From the NCBI GenBank assembly GCA_944323205.1, contig CALURO010000002.1:124001-188000 (forward strand): DNA of 64,000 nt. Direction: 5' to 3'. Both the position numbers and the translations under genes were made by a program. Positions 8,742 to 17,892 of this stretch are shown in pieces; position 1 is the stretch's first letter; the number at the start of each line of letters is the position of its first letter. The DNA comes from an uncultured Mucispirillum sp. (GTDB taxonomy: Bacteria; Chrysiogenota; Deferribacteres; Deferribacterales; Mucispirillaceae). Under the pieces are notes generated by a model. That model saw only the letters and a list, made by a program, of their open reading frames with translations. It was not told the DNA's origin and did no database searches.

Positions 8742-9770
8742 GTGCTAAAAGTCTATATGCAAATAATGTTTATTTGTTTTCTTATACCATTTGCAGCATT
8801 TTCTGAACCTGTGTCAAAATGTTATACTGCAGACAAGTTTCTTTTAAAAACAAGTTATGATAAATCAAGTAAACAAAAATATGGTGTAAATCATCAGCTT
8901 TTTATTTCTTATAAACAAAACAGCGAAAAACTTTCTCTTAATGGGGAAGTTGTATTAGATGATAAAGGACAGTTAAAAGGTATTCTCTATAAAAGTGATG
9001 ATATAAGCTTTTTTATAAATGGTGATAGAAAACAGATTATTTTAAATGATAAAGAAACAAAAAATATTAAAGAAAGCGAGTGTTTTTCTTTTTTATCTTC
9101 TTATGATAGTATTGCAAATGAAAAAGGGGATATTGTTTCTATTTTTGCTTACGGCAGGGATTTTAAAGAAGTAAAACTTCAAAATAAATTTCAGCCTTCT
9201 TTTAACTGTGATACGGCAGAATTTCCAATAGAAAAAGCAATATGTGCAAGTAATGAAATATCTTATTTAGACCGGCTTTTTTATTCTATGAAATCATGCT
9301 GTCAGGAAAAAGCAAAATCTTTATATGATGATAAAACAGCAGAGCAGATTGATAAAATTGCTGAAGATTTTATTCTCTATCGTAATAAAGCATACCACTC
9401 TAATAAAGATAATTTTACTGAACAGGAAAAGACAGAAATTAAAAAAGCATACTATCTTGGCATAATGTTTCTTCCTATGACTATTGCTGCAGATGATGGA
9501 GATTTAAGAATATTAGGCAGAGATTTATTTATGTCATACTATATGCTTTCTATGCAGGGGATAAAATATTCTGGTGATTATGAAAAAGGGCTTGGTAAAA
9601 GTAATATAATTAAAGAAGTATTTGGTAAATATTATGATGAAATAATGTTTTACTATTCTGGTGTATATGATAATATGAACAGCAGACTTGCAAATTTATT
9701 TTATTATACAGTTTATCTTTTAGAAAAGCATAATTTAGCAGATAAAGATGGAAATTTTATTTGCAGATAA
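8742..9770 (+). CDS. Exported protein with an LprI-like (DUF1311) segment
   Basis: I place the start at GTG 8742 because GTGAGG at 8730-8735 is a ribosome site six bases upstream. The 342-residue product has an N-terminal signal peptide ending near AAFSEP. The middle segment FNCDTAEFPIEKAICAS, followed by LDRLFY, resembles the lysozyme-inhibitor LprI N-terminal family, in which paired cysteines form disulfides. The remaining sequence is not recognised. It is monocistronic, preceded by about 210 bases of AT-rich DNA without a gene. A periplasmic role is likely. Inhibition of lysozyme is only a possibility. Confidence 0.6.
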   Translation: MLKVYMQIMFICFLIPFAAFSEPVSKCYTADKFLLKTSYDKSSKQKYGVNHQLFISYKQNSEKLSLNGEVVLDDKGQLKGILYKSDDISFFINGDRKQIILNDKETKNIKESECFSFLSSYDSIANEKGDIVSIFAYGRDFKEVKLQNKFQPSFNCDTAEFPIEKAICASNEISYLDRLFYSMKSCCQEKAKSLYDDKTAEQIDKIAEDFILYRNKAYHSNKDNFTEQEKTEIKKAYYLGIMFLPMTIAADDGDLRILGRDLFMSYYMLSMQGIKYSGDYEKGLGKSNIIKEVFGKYYDEIMFYYSGVYDNMNSRLANLFYYTVYLLEKHNLADKDGNFICR

Positions 9771-9789
9771 ATAAAACTTAATATTAAAA

Positions 9790-9817
9790 AAGCCTTTTTG
9801 AGTAATCAAAAAGGCTT
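9790..9817. terminator. Bidirectional terminator between the LprI-like gene and hsp20
   Basis: AAGCCTTTTTGA at 9790-9801 pairs perfectly with TCAAAAAGGCTT at 9806-9817. On the minus strand it is followed by TTTTTA, so it terminates hsp20. On the plus strand it can serve the converging gene. Between the hsp20 stop and the stem the transcript has ACUCC and ACCUCC in apparently single-stranded sequence. Confidence 0.75.
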
Positions 9818-9854
9818 GTGTTCTGTTGGAGGTTTTCCGCTTATGATTGGAGTA

Positions 9855-10277
9855 TTATTTAATGTTAATCATTTTTTTAGGTGCTTCTTCTGGTTCTTTT
9901 TTAGGTATAGATATTGTTAAAATTCCATTATCAAAAGCAGCATGTATATCATTTTCAGATACTGCATCACCTACATAAAAGCTCCTTGAACAGTTGCTGC
10001 TGTATCTTTCTCTTAAAATGAATTTACTGTCATCAGAATTATTTTCCACATTTTTGTTTGTGCTTACAGTTAAGTAACCGTCTTTTAATTCAGCATTAAT
10101 TTCTTCTTTTTTAAATCCGGGTAAATCAATGTGGATTTCAAATCCTTTGTCATTTTCTTTAATGTCTGTTCTCATTAAATCACACTCGCTTCTGCGAAAT
10201 ACTTTCTCCATATCTTTTGTAAAGTCATTATTGAGTAAATCTCTAAAAAGCTGGTTGTTAAAAATTACTGGTAACAT
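9855..10277 (-). CDS. Small heat shock protein, Hsp20/alpha-crystallin family
   Basis: A 140-residue cytoplasmic holdase chaperone. The alpha-crystallin domain spans roughly residues 35-135, with the family motifs DLPGFKKEEI, LKDGYLTVS, FDNGILTISIPK and a short C-terminal tail. Such proteins bind unfolding proteins without ATP. Its start follows AAGGAG. A CIRCE operator overlaps its promoter, so HrcA should repress it outside heat stress. It is a single-gene unit ending in the bidirectional hairpin at 9790-9817. Confidence 0.92.
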   Translation of the reverse strand: MLPVIFNNQLFRDLLNNDFTKDMEKVFRRSECDLMRTDIKENDKGFEIHIDLPGFKKEEINAELKDGYLTVSTNKNVENNSDDSKFILRERYSSNCSRSFYVGDAVSENDIHAAFDNGILTISIPKKEPEEAPKKMINIK

Positions 10278-10331
10278 ATTTTATCTCCTTACTATATATA
10301 ATGTTTTATAGCTTTTTGCCTTATAATACTA

Positions 10332-10373
10332 AATATATAAAAATTATTAGCACTGTCAAGTGATGAGTGCTAA
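10332..10373 (-). promoter_or_regulatory. hsp20 promoter overlapped by a CIRCE (HrcA) operator
   Basis: The sequence TTAGCACTG-N9-GAGTGCTAA at 10347-10373 matches the CIRCE consensus with one mismatch, in the last base of the left arm. On the minus strand TTGACA (10354-10359) lies inside it and is followed after 16 bases by TATATT (10332-10337). Bound HrcA would therefore cover the -35 box. The hrcA gene itself is not in the window. Confidence 0.85.
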
Positions 10374-10468
10374 TTTTTTTAAAATTTTATAATATATTGA
10401 TATTAAAGAAAAAATAGTGTTTTATGCTTATAAGTATTAACAGTAAAGTCAAATATGTTAATATTTAT

Positions 10469-11039
10469 CTGCTTCACCCCCATTTTTTTAAAACACCTTA
10501 TGACACTCAGAGCGGTTTTTGCTTTCGCAGGCGACGGCACGGTCCAGCTACGGACTTTTGATTCCTTCCTATTCGGTCGGAAAGTCCTTGCGTCGCAAAA
10601 AACGCTCCCCTGTGCCTAACTTGTCACTCAGAGGGAGCCTGCGACCGAAGAGTCTATAATTTTTACTAGCTGGAATGTTATAAGATTCTTCGCTGTCGCT
10701 CTGAATGACAAGGTATATATAGATAAAAGACATATGTCACTCAGAGGGAGCCTGCGACCGAAGAGTCTATAATTTTTACTAGCTGGAATGTTATAAGATT
10801 CTTCGCTGTCGCTCTGAATGACAAGGTATATATAGATAAAAGACATATGTCACTCAGAGGGAGCCTGCGACCGAAGAGTCTGTAATTTTTACTAGCTGGA
10901 ATATTATAAGATTCTGGCCATGTTCACTTCGCCTGCTATCGCAGGCTCTGAATGACAGTTATTACAATTATTTATATTTTTACATATATTATCAAGTAGT
11001 TATAGCATTTTTTAATAAAAAAATGGGGGGGGGAAGCAG
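10469..11039. mobile_element. MITE-like element flanked by a 10-bp target duplication
   Basis: The element starts CTGCTTCACCCCCATTTTTTTA and ends with the inverted form (TAAAAAAAT, nine Gs, AAGCAG). Identical ten-base repeats TAATATTTAT sit outside both ends, at 10459-10468 and 11040-11049. This is a textbook target-site duplication. No transposase frame exists within its 571 bases, so it is non-autonomous. Inside are a GGACTTTT...AAAGTCC palindromic module (10541-10612) and three copies of a 113-bp unit. Related ends recur at 29.6, 38.9, 39.2, 53.6 and 58.1 kb. Confidence 0.75.
10623..10958. repeat. 113-bp tandem repeat, nearly three copies
   Basis: Units begin at 10623, 10736 and 10849 with GTCACTCAGAGGGAGCC. 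The first two are identical 113-mers, and the third diverges after about 75 bases. Each unit is itself an imperfect inverted repeat: GTCACTCAGAG opens it, CTCTGAATGAC closes it, and the inner arms read CGAAGAGTCT and AGATTCTTCG. The short open frames crossing it are by-products of the repeat. Confidence 0.85.
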
Positions 11040-11187
11040 TAATATTTATGTCTTGATAATTATTTTTTATAACTGCATTAAATTTTAAGGAATATACTTG
11101 CATATAAATAATGAAAATATTTTATATTATTTAATAATTATAATATAAATAAACATTAATTTTTTTTCTTTATACCTAAAAAAAATA

Positions 11188-11217
11188 TTGACAAAAATTT
11201 ATTATATATTGTAATAT
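11188..11217 (+). promoter_or_regulatory. Promoter for the dicarboxylate transporter
   Basis: TTGACA at 11188-11193, an 18-base spacer and TAATAT at 11212-11217. The leader is about 60 bases, ending with AAAGGTG before the ATG. The DNA from 11050 to 11187 is AT-rich with no gene seen. Confidence 0.55.
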
Positions 11218-11282
11218 AAAAGAAATTATAAAATATAAATATGTTTTATAATTTTTAAAAAAATATCTCTAAAAGGTGCATT

Positions 11283-12668
11283 ATGGATACTTTAATGTTA
11301 GTTCTGCAGTTTATTGTTCTATTGGCTGCAATATTTTTAGGTGTTCGTTTAGGTGGTATAGCTATTGGTTATGCCGGTGGCTTAGGCGTTATAGTATTAT
11401 CCCTTGTTCTTGGTATGGAGCCGGGAGCTATTCCATGGGATGTTATACTTATTATCATGTCAGTTATTGCAGCTATTACAGCTATGCAGGTAGCTGGCGG
11501 GCTTGATTATTTAGTTCAGGTGGCAGAAAGAATTCTCCGTAAAAATCCTAAACAAATCAACTATCTTGCTCCTACTATTACATATTTGCTTACACTCTTT
11601 GCAGGAACAGGACATACGGCTTTTTCTATGATACCAGTAATTGTAGATGTTGCAAAAGAACAGAATATTAAACCATCAGCACCTTTAGCTTTGTCTGTTG
11701 TTTCTTCTCAGATAGCGATAACTGCTTCACCAGTTAGTGCGGCGGTTATATTTTTAAGCGGTGTTTTAGAGCCTTTGGGTGTAAGTTATCCATTATTGCT
11801 TGCTATTTGTATACCTACTACATATTTAGGCTGTATGATACCTGCGTTTTTAGTAAATAAATTTGCTAAAATAAAACTTTCTGATGACCCTGTATATCAA
11901 GAAAGGCTTGCTCAGGGTTTGATTAGAGAGTCAGATACATCTATCCAGGATAGAGTGTTACCAAAAGGAGCAAAACTTTCAGTTTTAATATTCCTTCTTG
12001 GTGTTATTGCTGTTGTATGTTATGCCACAGCAATAAGTGAAAATTTGAAGTTGATAGACCCTGTTATAATGAAAAGAGACCATGCCATTATAAGTTTTAT
12101 GCTTGCAGTTGCAACTTTTATAACAATATTTTGTAAGCTTGATGTTTCAAAACTTGTAGAAACAAGCACATTTAAATCTGGTATGACTGCAACAGTTTGT
12201 GTATTAGGTGTTGCATGGCTTGGCGATACTTTTGTTAAAGGTCATATTGAAAGCATTACTGGGATTGCACAAAATATAGTTGGTCAGTATCCATTTGTTC
12301 TTGCTATTGCATTAATGTTTGCAGCAATGCTTTTATATTCTCAGGCAGCAACTGCTAAGGCTATTATGCCTTCGGCGATTTTGGCACTGGGAATTACTCC
12401 TGCTAATAATGGTGATGTTTGGATAATTGTTGCTTCATTTGCAGCAGTATCTGCATTATTTATTCTGCCTACATATCCGACATTATTAGGTGCTGTGCAG
12501 ATGGATTATACTGGCTCAACAAGAATTGGAAAATATGTATTTAATCATTCCTTTTTAGTTATTGGTATATTAATGATTGTATTTTCTGTTGCTCTTGGAT
12601 TTTTAGTTGCTCCATTTGCAATAGATTTATTTGGCAGTGTTCCTACAGCTACAGCTGCTTTACCATAA
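11283..12668 (+). CDS. dcuB: Anaerobic C4-dicarboxylate transporter, Dcu family
   Basis: A 461-residue inner-membrane protein with about twelve hydrophobic helices, typical of DcuA/DcuB antiporters that exchange fumarate, aspartate or malate for succinate. Supporting sequence includes the N-terminal IFLGVRLGGIAIGYAGGLG, the conserved FAGTGHTAFSMIPVI and SSQIAITASPVSAA. Length equals the family norm. It would feed fumarate respiration or aspartate uptake in the gut. DcuA and DcuB cannot be told apart with confidence here, so the symbol is provisional. No partner gene is adjacent. Confidence 0.85.
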   Translation: MDTLMLVLQFIVLLAAIFLGVRLGGIAIGYAGGLGVIVLSLVLGMEPGAIPWDVILIIMSVIAAITAMQVAGGLDYLVQVAERILRKNPKQINYLAPTITYLLTLFAGTGHTAFSMIPVIVDVAKEQNIKPSAPLALSVVSSQIAITASPVSAAVIFLSGVLEPLGVSYPLLLAICIPTTYLGCMIPAFLVNKFAKIKLSDDPVYQERLAQGLIRESDTSIQDRVLPKGAKLSVLIFLLGVIAVVCYATAISENLKLIDPVIMKRDHAIISFMLAVATFITIFCKLDVSKLVETSTFKSGMTATVCVLGVAWLGDTFVKGHIESITGIAQNIVGQYPFVLAIALMFAAMLLYSQAATAKAIMPSAILALGITPANNGDVWIIVASFAAVSALFILPTYPTLLGAVQMDYTGSTRIGKYVFNHSFLVIGILMIVFSVALGFLVAPFAIDLFGSVPTATAALP

Positions 12669-12681
12669 AATAGTAAAAAAT

Positions 12682-12713
12682 AAGCGGAAGTATTTTAAAT
12701 AATGCTTCCGCTT
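12682..12713. terminator. Bidirectional terminator between dcuB and the DUF362 gene
   Basis: A 13-bp stem with one G-U pair joins 12682-12694 and 12701-12713. T-runs follow on both strands, so it can end both converging transcripts. Confidence 0.8.
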
Positions 12714-12754
12714 TTTGCAAATAAGGTTTATGGAGTATGAAATTTAAAGAGTTA

Positions 12755-13702
12755 TTATATTTCTACTATTTTATAATTATCGTTACCCATTTTCATTTCT
12801 TTCATATATGAAAGCTGACGCAGCCCCTGTCTTGATTCTATTCTTTCAATTAAATCTTTTCCTGCATTATTTTTCATATTATAAATAATATCAACACTTG
12901 CCTTATCAATAGCTAAAATATCAGTTGAAGCAAGTATGCCATAGTTTGGCACTGTAGGTTTTTCAGCTGATGTTCCTGCACAGTCGCAGTCTACACTCAT
13001 ATTTCGCATAACATTTATAAATACAATTTTTTTGCCAAAATGGTCTATAACTGCTTTTCCGCCTTCTACCATATTTTCCATAAATTTTTCACCAGATGCA
13101 CCCCACATTCCCTCATGCAGCTGAGATTTACCAGTTTTACCTGAAGCACAGCCTATTGAAATATTTTTTAATGAGCCGCCAAAGCCACCCATTGCATGAC
13201 CTTTAAAGTGGGTAAGAACAATCATGGAATCATAGTTTAAAATATTTTTTCCAAAGGCTATATTTTTAAAATGTTTTCCACCTTTAACAGGAAGATTTAC
13301 TTCGCCCTCTGCATCCATTATATCAACAGGAGCAAATGTCCAGCCGTTAGTTTTAAGCGTTTCTAAATGTCCTTTTGTATTTTGTCTTGGACTTGGATAA
13401 AGAACATTACATTCTACAATAGAAGGGTTTTTTACAACAGTTAAAAACTCTTTAACCCATGCAGGCGGTATAATATTTGGACCATGTGGCTCACCAGTAT
13501 GAAGTTTTATGGCTACTTTTCCTGTTATTTCTTTATTAATATATGAATATATTTTTTTAAGGCCTTCTGCACTTAAATCTTTTGTCATATAAACTGTTGA
13601 TGTATTTTCCTGTGCATATAAATCATCAACAGTAACACTGGATAATACTGCCGGTGCAATAAGACCTGCTTTTAAAACATTTCTTCTAGATATATCTGAC
13701 AT
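12755..13702 (-). CDS. Tat-exported DUF362 protein
   Basis: A 315-residue protein that opens with a twin-arginine signal (SRRNVLKAG) and a hydrophobic stretch, so it is folded before export. The body carries DUF362 hallmarks such as LTHFKGHAMGGFGGSLKNISIG. The biochemical role of DUF362 is not established. No Cys-rich ferredoxin domain follows, unlike many longer DUF362 proteins. The start follows AGGAGG. The gene is divergent from an AraC-type regulator across 148 bases of AT-rich DNA, which suggests that regulator controls it. Confidence 0.75.
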   Translation of the reverse strand: MSDISRRNVLKAGLIAPAVLSSVTVDDLYAQENTSTVYMTKDLSAEGLKKIYSYINKEITGKVAIKLHTGEPHGPNIIPPAWVKEFLTVVKNPSIVECNVLYPSPRQNTKGHLETLKTNGWTFAPVDIMDAEGEVNLPVKGGKHFKNIAFGKNILNYDSMIVLTHFKGHAMGGFGGSLKNISIGCASGKTGKSQLHEGMWGASGEKFMENMVEGGKAVIDHFGKKIVFINVMRNMSVDCDCAGTSAEKPTVPNYGILASTDILAIDKASVDIIYNMKNNAGKDLIERIESRQGLRQLSYMKEMKMGNDNYKIVEI

Positions 13703-13850
13703 ACAGTCCTCCTATACATATATTCAATTTATAATATAATATAGTAATAAAAAATAAAAAGATACAATTCTGTCATTTTTTTGCATAATTTTATTAAAAA
13801 GTAGACTTTTATATATATTATAATATACTATATTATGGATTGGAGGATAA

Positions 13851-14738
13851 ATGAACAGCTATTTTGAAGAAAATAAATATAAATTATTAGATGCACTGCT
13901 TCCATTAATGCCCGACTCTCTGTCTTATAACACTAAGATAGATAATCTTATAATTGTTAAACGAGATAAACCTGTCCAGTCAGAAACATGTTTACAGCAG
14001 CCTGTATTAATATTTTCTATTCAGGGAGAAAAAAGATATGCAGCAGGAAGTGAGATAATAGATTATAAACAGGGGCAGATAGTGTTTCAAGGTGCTGCAA
14101 TGCCATGTTCTAGTTATGTTTTAAAGGCGACAGAGAAAACACCTTATGTGGCTATAGTGTTAGCAGTGGATATGCATATTATGAGTGAAGTTATATATTC
14201 ACTTGATGATATAGATACATCTGCTATGATACATTCATATTCAAGTCTTGGTAAAATAGACGCAGGTAGAGAACTTGTTGACAGCTTTATAAGACTTGCT
14301 GATTTATTAAATAAATCTGATAATGATATAAAGGTATTATCACCGCTTATTATTAAGGAAATATACTATTTTTTATTAAAAAGTGAGTTAAGGGAAAAGC
14401 TTATTCCTTTTGCAATTACATCAAGCCAGAATAATAAAATAGTAAAAACAATTAACTATTTAAAAGAAAATTACAGCAAGCGTTTTAGTATAAATTATTT
14501 AGCAGAAATGGTTAATATGTCGCCAGCTACATTTCACCGTCATTTTAAAATGGTCACTACATTAAGCCCTATACAGTATCAAAAATCATTAAGACTTTTA
14601 GAAGCAGACCGCATTATTCAGTATGAACATGCAACTGTTTCTGAAGCAGCTTTTAAAGTAGGGTATGAAAGCATAAGCCAGTTTACAAGAGAATATAAAA
14701 GAATGTTTAATGTAACACCGAAAAAGAAACAGCAGTAG
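13851..14738 (+). CDS. AraC family transcriptional regulator
   Basis: A 295-residue regulator. The N-terminal region (about 1-180) resembles the AraC_N cupin-like arm seen in YqhC-type regulators, with LLPLMPDSLSYNTKI and the FSIQGEKRY core. The C-terminal 95 residues hold two helix-turn-helix motifs (ISYLAEMVNMSPATFHRHFK-like, then VGYESISQFTREYKR). It starts after GGAGG. Its divergent neighbour is the likeliest target. YqhC-type regulators often respond to reactive aldehydes, but the signal here is unknown. Confidence 0.85.
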   Translation: MNSYFEENKYKLLDALLPLMPDSLSYNTKIDNLIIVKRDKPVQSETCLQQPVLIFSIQGEKRYAAGSEIIDYKQGQIVFQGAAMPCSSYVLKATEKTPYVAIVLAVDMHIMSEVIYSLDDIDTSAMIHSYSSLGKIDAGRELVDSFIRLADLLNKSDNDIKVLSPLIIKEIYYFLLKSELREKLIPFAITSSQNNKIVKTINYLKENYSKRFSINYLAEMVNMSPATFHRHFKMVTTLSPIQYQKSLRLLEADRIIQYEHATVSEAAFKVGYESISQFTREYKRMFNVTPKKKQQ

Positions 14739-14789
14739 GGCAGGGTGAGAAATCATTATGCTTATAAACATGTAATATAAGGTAGTAAT

Positions 14790-15060
14790 AGTCAACCATC
14801 CACCGTGGTTAGGGAAATAAATTTCTTGTTGCTCTCGCAAGCGACGATGCGGTCCAGCTGCGGACTTTTGATTCCTTCCTATTCGTCGGAAAGTCCTTGC
14901 GTCGCAAAAAACGCTCCTCTGCACCTATATAGACTCTTCGCTTCGGTCTAGCCTGTGCAAATTCTAATTCCTCAGCAATAGCTCGGGAAATCGGCAGTCC
15001 TCGCAAAAACCGCTCGTCTGAGTGACATAAGGTGTTTTTAAAAAATGTGGTACACCCAGC
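14790..15060. repeat. Composite repeat, one element end plus palindromic module
   Basis: The right side is an inverted element end: GTCTGAGTGACATAAGGTG then TTTTTAAAAAATGTGGTACACCC. The left side has the GGTCCAGCTGCGGACTTTTG...GGAAAGTCC module (14851-14911) and its GCGTCGCAAAAAACGCTCC tail. No matching left terminus or target duplication was found, so this looks like a truncated or rearranged copy. It fills most of the 386-base space before the O-antigen ligase. Frames across it are not genes. Confidence 0.7.
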
Positions 15061-15125
15061 ACTGACTTCAAACTTGACAAAAATAGTATTATTGTATAAA
15101 GTTATGTTAAAGAATAAGGTATCAT

Positions 15126-16310
15126 ATGGCAAAAATAACATTAAATAAATATTTTCATATTATAACTTCATCATTTTTAATAATTTTAAGTTTGTGCTTA
15201 AATATTTCTATTTCTTTGTCTCAAATCTCTCTTGGTGTGCTGCTTTTATGTCTTATTATTTATCTTATTGATAATAAATATAATATTTTTGTTAAGGATA
15301 TTTATTTTACTTTATTTACTTTTTACTGGATTTCTGCTTTTTTATCTACCTTTTTAGGCAGTGAATATGCAGCACTTGGCAAAGGGCTTGCAAGTCCATG
15401 GCCTATGCTTATCTTTTTTACATCTATTTATTTTATTGAAAAAAAATACCAGCAATATATAGTATTTGCTTTTGCGGTTGGCTTATTTATAATGACATTA
15501 TCAGGTTATTACTATTATATAAGATTTGGTGAAACTGATTACAGGTTTTTCCGCAGCCACAGTTTAGCAGGTGGCTATATGATGACAGCACATTTGCTGT
15601 CTATTGGTATTATATTTCTTGTATCAGTTATTTTATCAAAGCTTGAAAGAAATAAATATATTATTTTCTTTTATATTATTGTAATTATTACTTCTTTCCA
15701 TATTATACTGATTACTGCTACTAGAATGCCTTTGCTTACTGTGCTTGCTGTTACATCATTAATGCTTATTATAAAATTAAGGTGGAAAGGAGTGCTGGCT
15801 GCACTTTTGATATTAATAAGTTTTTTTATTTATGTAATCTCAAATGATTATATACTTGCAAGGTTTGATAATTTCTTTGCATCATTTAATGAGCCATTAT
15901 CCAGCAACGGCTGGCGTATACTTTTATGGAAAAATGGAATAGAAGTTTTTAAGGAATATCCGTTATTTGGAATAGGTGTTAATGCTTATGAATCTTTTAT
16001 GGTTAAAGTAATGCCTGAAAATAATATATTGCTTCCATTATCTCATGCACATAACAGCTTTCTTATGCATTTAATTACTTTTGGTATATTTGGCTTTATT
16101 ACATTCTGCCTTTTTTATGGAAAGATAGCATTTGATTTATTAAAAAATATTTTTAAATCACCTTATGCATTTTGCGGGGCAGCAGTTATGACAGGTTATT
16201 TTATAGAAGCACTTACAGAATATAATACTGGGCTTTCCTTGTCTTCTATGCAGGCTTTATTTTTAACAGGCATTATGATAGGTATTATGAAAAAGGATAA
16301 AATATTATAG
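15126..16310 (+). CDS. waaL: O-antigen ligase family membrane protein
   Basis: A 394-residue polytopic membrane protein of the Wzy_C/O-antigen ligase family, which joins O-polysaccharide from undecaprenyl diphosphate to lipid A-core in the periplasm. Family features are the TRMPLL arginine segment, the large periplasmic loop with NGWRILLWKNGIEVFKEYPLFGIGVNAYE, and the catalytic-type SHAHNSFLMHL histidine. WaaL and the polymerase Wzy share this fold, so the symbol is provisional. A TTGACA at 15074-15079 and TATAAA at 15095 may drive it. It converges on the sensor kinase with two bases between the stops. Confidence 0.72.
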   Translation: MAKITLNKYFHIITSSFLIILSLCLNISISLSQISLGVLLLCLIIYLIDNKYNIFVKDIYFTLFTFYWISAFLSTFLGSEYAALGKGLASPWPMLIFFTSIYFIEKKYQQYIVFAFAVGLFIMTLSGYYYYIRFGETDYRFFRSHSLAGGYMMTAHLLSIGIIFLVSVILSKLERNKYIIFFYIIVIITSFHIILITATRMPLLTVLAVTSLMLIIKLRWKGVLAALLILISFFIYVISNDYILARFDNFFASFNEPLSSNGWRILLWKNGIEVFKEYPLFGIGVNAYESFMVKVMPENNILLPLSHAHNSFLMHLITFGIFGFITFCLFYGKIAFDLLKNIFKSPYAFCGAAVMTGYFIEALTEYNTGLSLSSMQALFLTGIMIGIMKKDKIL

Positions 16311-16312
16311 CT

Positions 16313-17854
16313 TTATCTGCTGTCATTTGTTAATGGAATAGTAACAGTAACTATCGTATATTGGTTTAGTTCTGACTGTATTTCAATATTTCCTTTATGT
16401 GCTTTTATTATTCTTGCTACTATTGATAACCCAAGCCCAGTGCCGGGATATTCTTTTTTAGCATTTGCTCCCCTGTGGAATCTTTCAAAAAGTTTTGATA
16501 TATCTTCCTGAGTGATACCTATACCATAATCTTTAAATATAAAAATATAGTTATTATTTTCTTTTATGCCTTTAATTTCTATAACACCGCTGTTTTTTGA
16601 ATATTTTATAGCGTTAGATAAAATATTTGATATTGCAATAGAAAATGTTTCACCGTCTACATTAATTGTATATGGTTCAATATCCTGCATAATCTGTAAA
16701 TTTTTGCTGATAATATCTATTTCGTTATTATATAATAAATCCTGTATTAAATATTCTATTTGTATAGGGATAGGGTGATATGTATGCTGGTCATGCTCTA
16801 AGCGGCTTAATGTAATAATATCATTAAACATATTTTTTAATACATTTACATTGTGTTTTAAAGCTGAAGTAAATTTTTCCCGCATATCATACTGTTCTAA
16901 TACTCTTTCATCATTTAAAAGTTCAGAATAGGAAAGTATTTTTGTAAGGGGAGTTCGTATTTCATGAGCTACAGAATCAAGTAAATCTGATTTTAATTTA
17001 TTTAAACTATCCAGTTTTTTATTTTTTAATTCTAATTCTTTAACTAAATCAATATATTTTGATACTGCCTGCTGCAGATTATTTTTTAATATTTCTTCAT
17101 TATTAACAATCTGCAGGCTCATTTGGTCAAAAGCAAGTGATAAATTTTCTATTTCATCATCTGTTTTTATATTTGTTTCTTCTCTTATTCCCTGCCGCAT
17201 AGCATCTGCAGCTTTTTGCAGTGTTCTTAAATGCCTTATAACAAGTATATAAATAGAAAAACTGATGCTTGCAATTAATATAATAAGGCCAATAATTACA
17301 GCATAGGAAGTGATTTTATTACTGCTTGCAATAGAGCTTTCCATTTCTTCAAGTGGAAATTCAATAGATATTAAGCCTCGTACATCATCTATCCTGTAAT
17401 CCTGATTATCATGACAGGCAAGACATGACTGGTTAATATAAAGAGGGGCAGCATACCTGTAAAATTTATTTTTATTATCGTCAATATGAACATCTGCATA
17501 TTCCAGCAGGTTTTCATTTTCTATTTTTTTAAGAGCATATTTTTCAAAGTTATTAGGGGCATTTTCAGGGTTTACAAGTCTGTCACTTGTAATATGAAAT
17601 TTAAATGTAGCCATATGGTCTGCATATTTTGCCAGTTCTTTTGTAACAACAGCAGGCACAGGGTCAACTGCGTCTCTGTTATCTGCCACCCACTGCCTTG
17701 TAACAACTATCATTTGATAAATCGCCTGAGCACGAATATGAGCCTGTTCCCTAACTGTTTCCTGCTGGTTTTTCCAAAGCAGAGTGATAGCAGGTATAGA
17801 AACTATTAATACTACAACACAAATTATTAGTATAATTTTACTCATTAACCGCAT
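16313..17854 (-). CDS. Haem-binding sensor histidine kinase in the nap operon
   Basis: A 513-residue membrane kinase. A first helix spans about residues 7-27. The periplasmic region is a Tll0287-like (DUF3365) sensor with one c-type haem site, Cys144-x-x-Cys147-His148. A second helix (about 183-205) leads to HAMP, then HisKA with phospho-accepting His297 and a HATPase domain ending in GTGLGLSIV. It should sense redox state or a haem ligand such as NO. It begins 38 bases after napH with no terminator between, so it is co-transcribed with the nitrate reductase genes. No response regulator is adjacent. Confidence 0.85.
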   Translation of the reverse strand: MRLMSKIILIICVVVLIVSIPAITLLWKNQQETVREQAHIRAQAIYQMIVVTRQWVADNRDAVDPVPAVVTKELAKYADHMATFKFHITSDRLVNPENAPNNFEKYALKKIENENLLEYADVHIDDNKNKFYRYAAPLYINQSCLACHDNQDYRIDDVRGLISIEFPLEEMESSIASSNKITSYAVIIGLIILIASISFSIYILVIRHLRTLQKAADAMRQGIREETNIKTDDEIENLSLAFDQMSLQIVNNEEILKNNLQQAVSKYIDLVKELELKNKKLDSLNKLKSDLLDSVAHEIRTPLTKILSYSELLNDERVLEQYDMREKFTSALKHNVNVLKNMFNDIITLSRLEHDQHTYHPIPIQIEYLIQDLLYNNEIDIISKNLQIMQDIEPYTINVDGETFSIAISNILSNAIKYSKNSGVIEIKGIKENNNYIFIFKDYGIGITQEDISKLFERFHRGANAKKEYPGTGLGLSIVARIIKAHKGNIEIQSELNQYTIVTVTIPLTNDSR

Positions 17855-17892
17855 AGTTTACTATACCTTATCCAGCTTTTTATTTCAATAAT

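Noticed and set aside
10628-10846. Minus-strand frame of 72 codons
   Set aside because: It lies wholly inside the tandem repeat and encodes a repeated peptide. No ribosome site.
10623-10958. Possible CRISPR array
   Set aside because: The 113-base units abut without unique spacers, and no cas genes are present.
14598-15141. Overlapping minus-strand frames upstream of the O-antigen ligase
   Set aside because: They run through the AraC gene end and repeat DNA, and share peptide fragments (RRKDFPTNRKESK) with other repeat copies.
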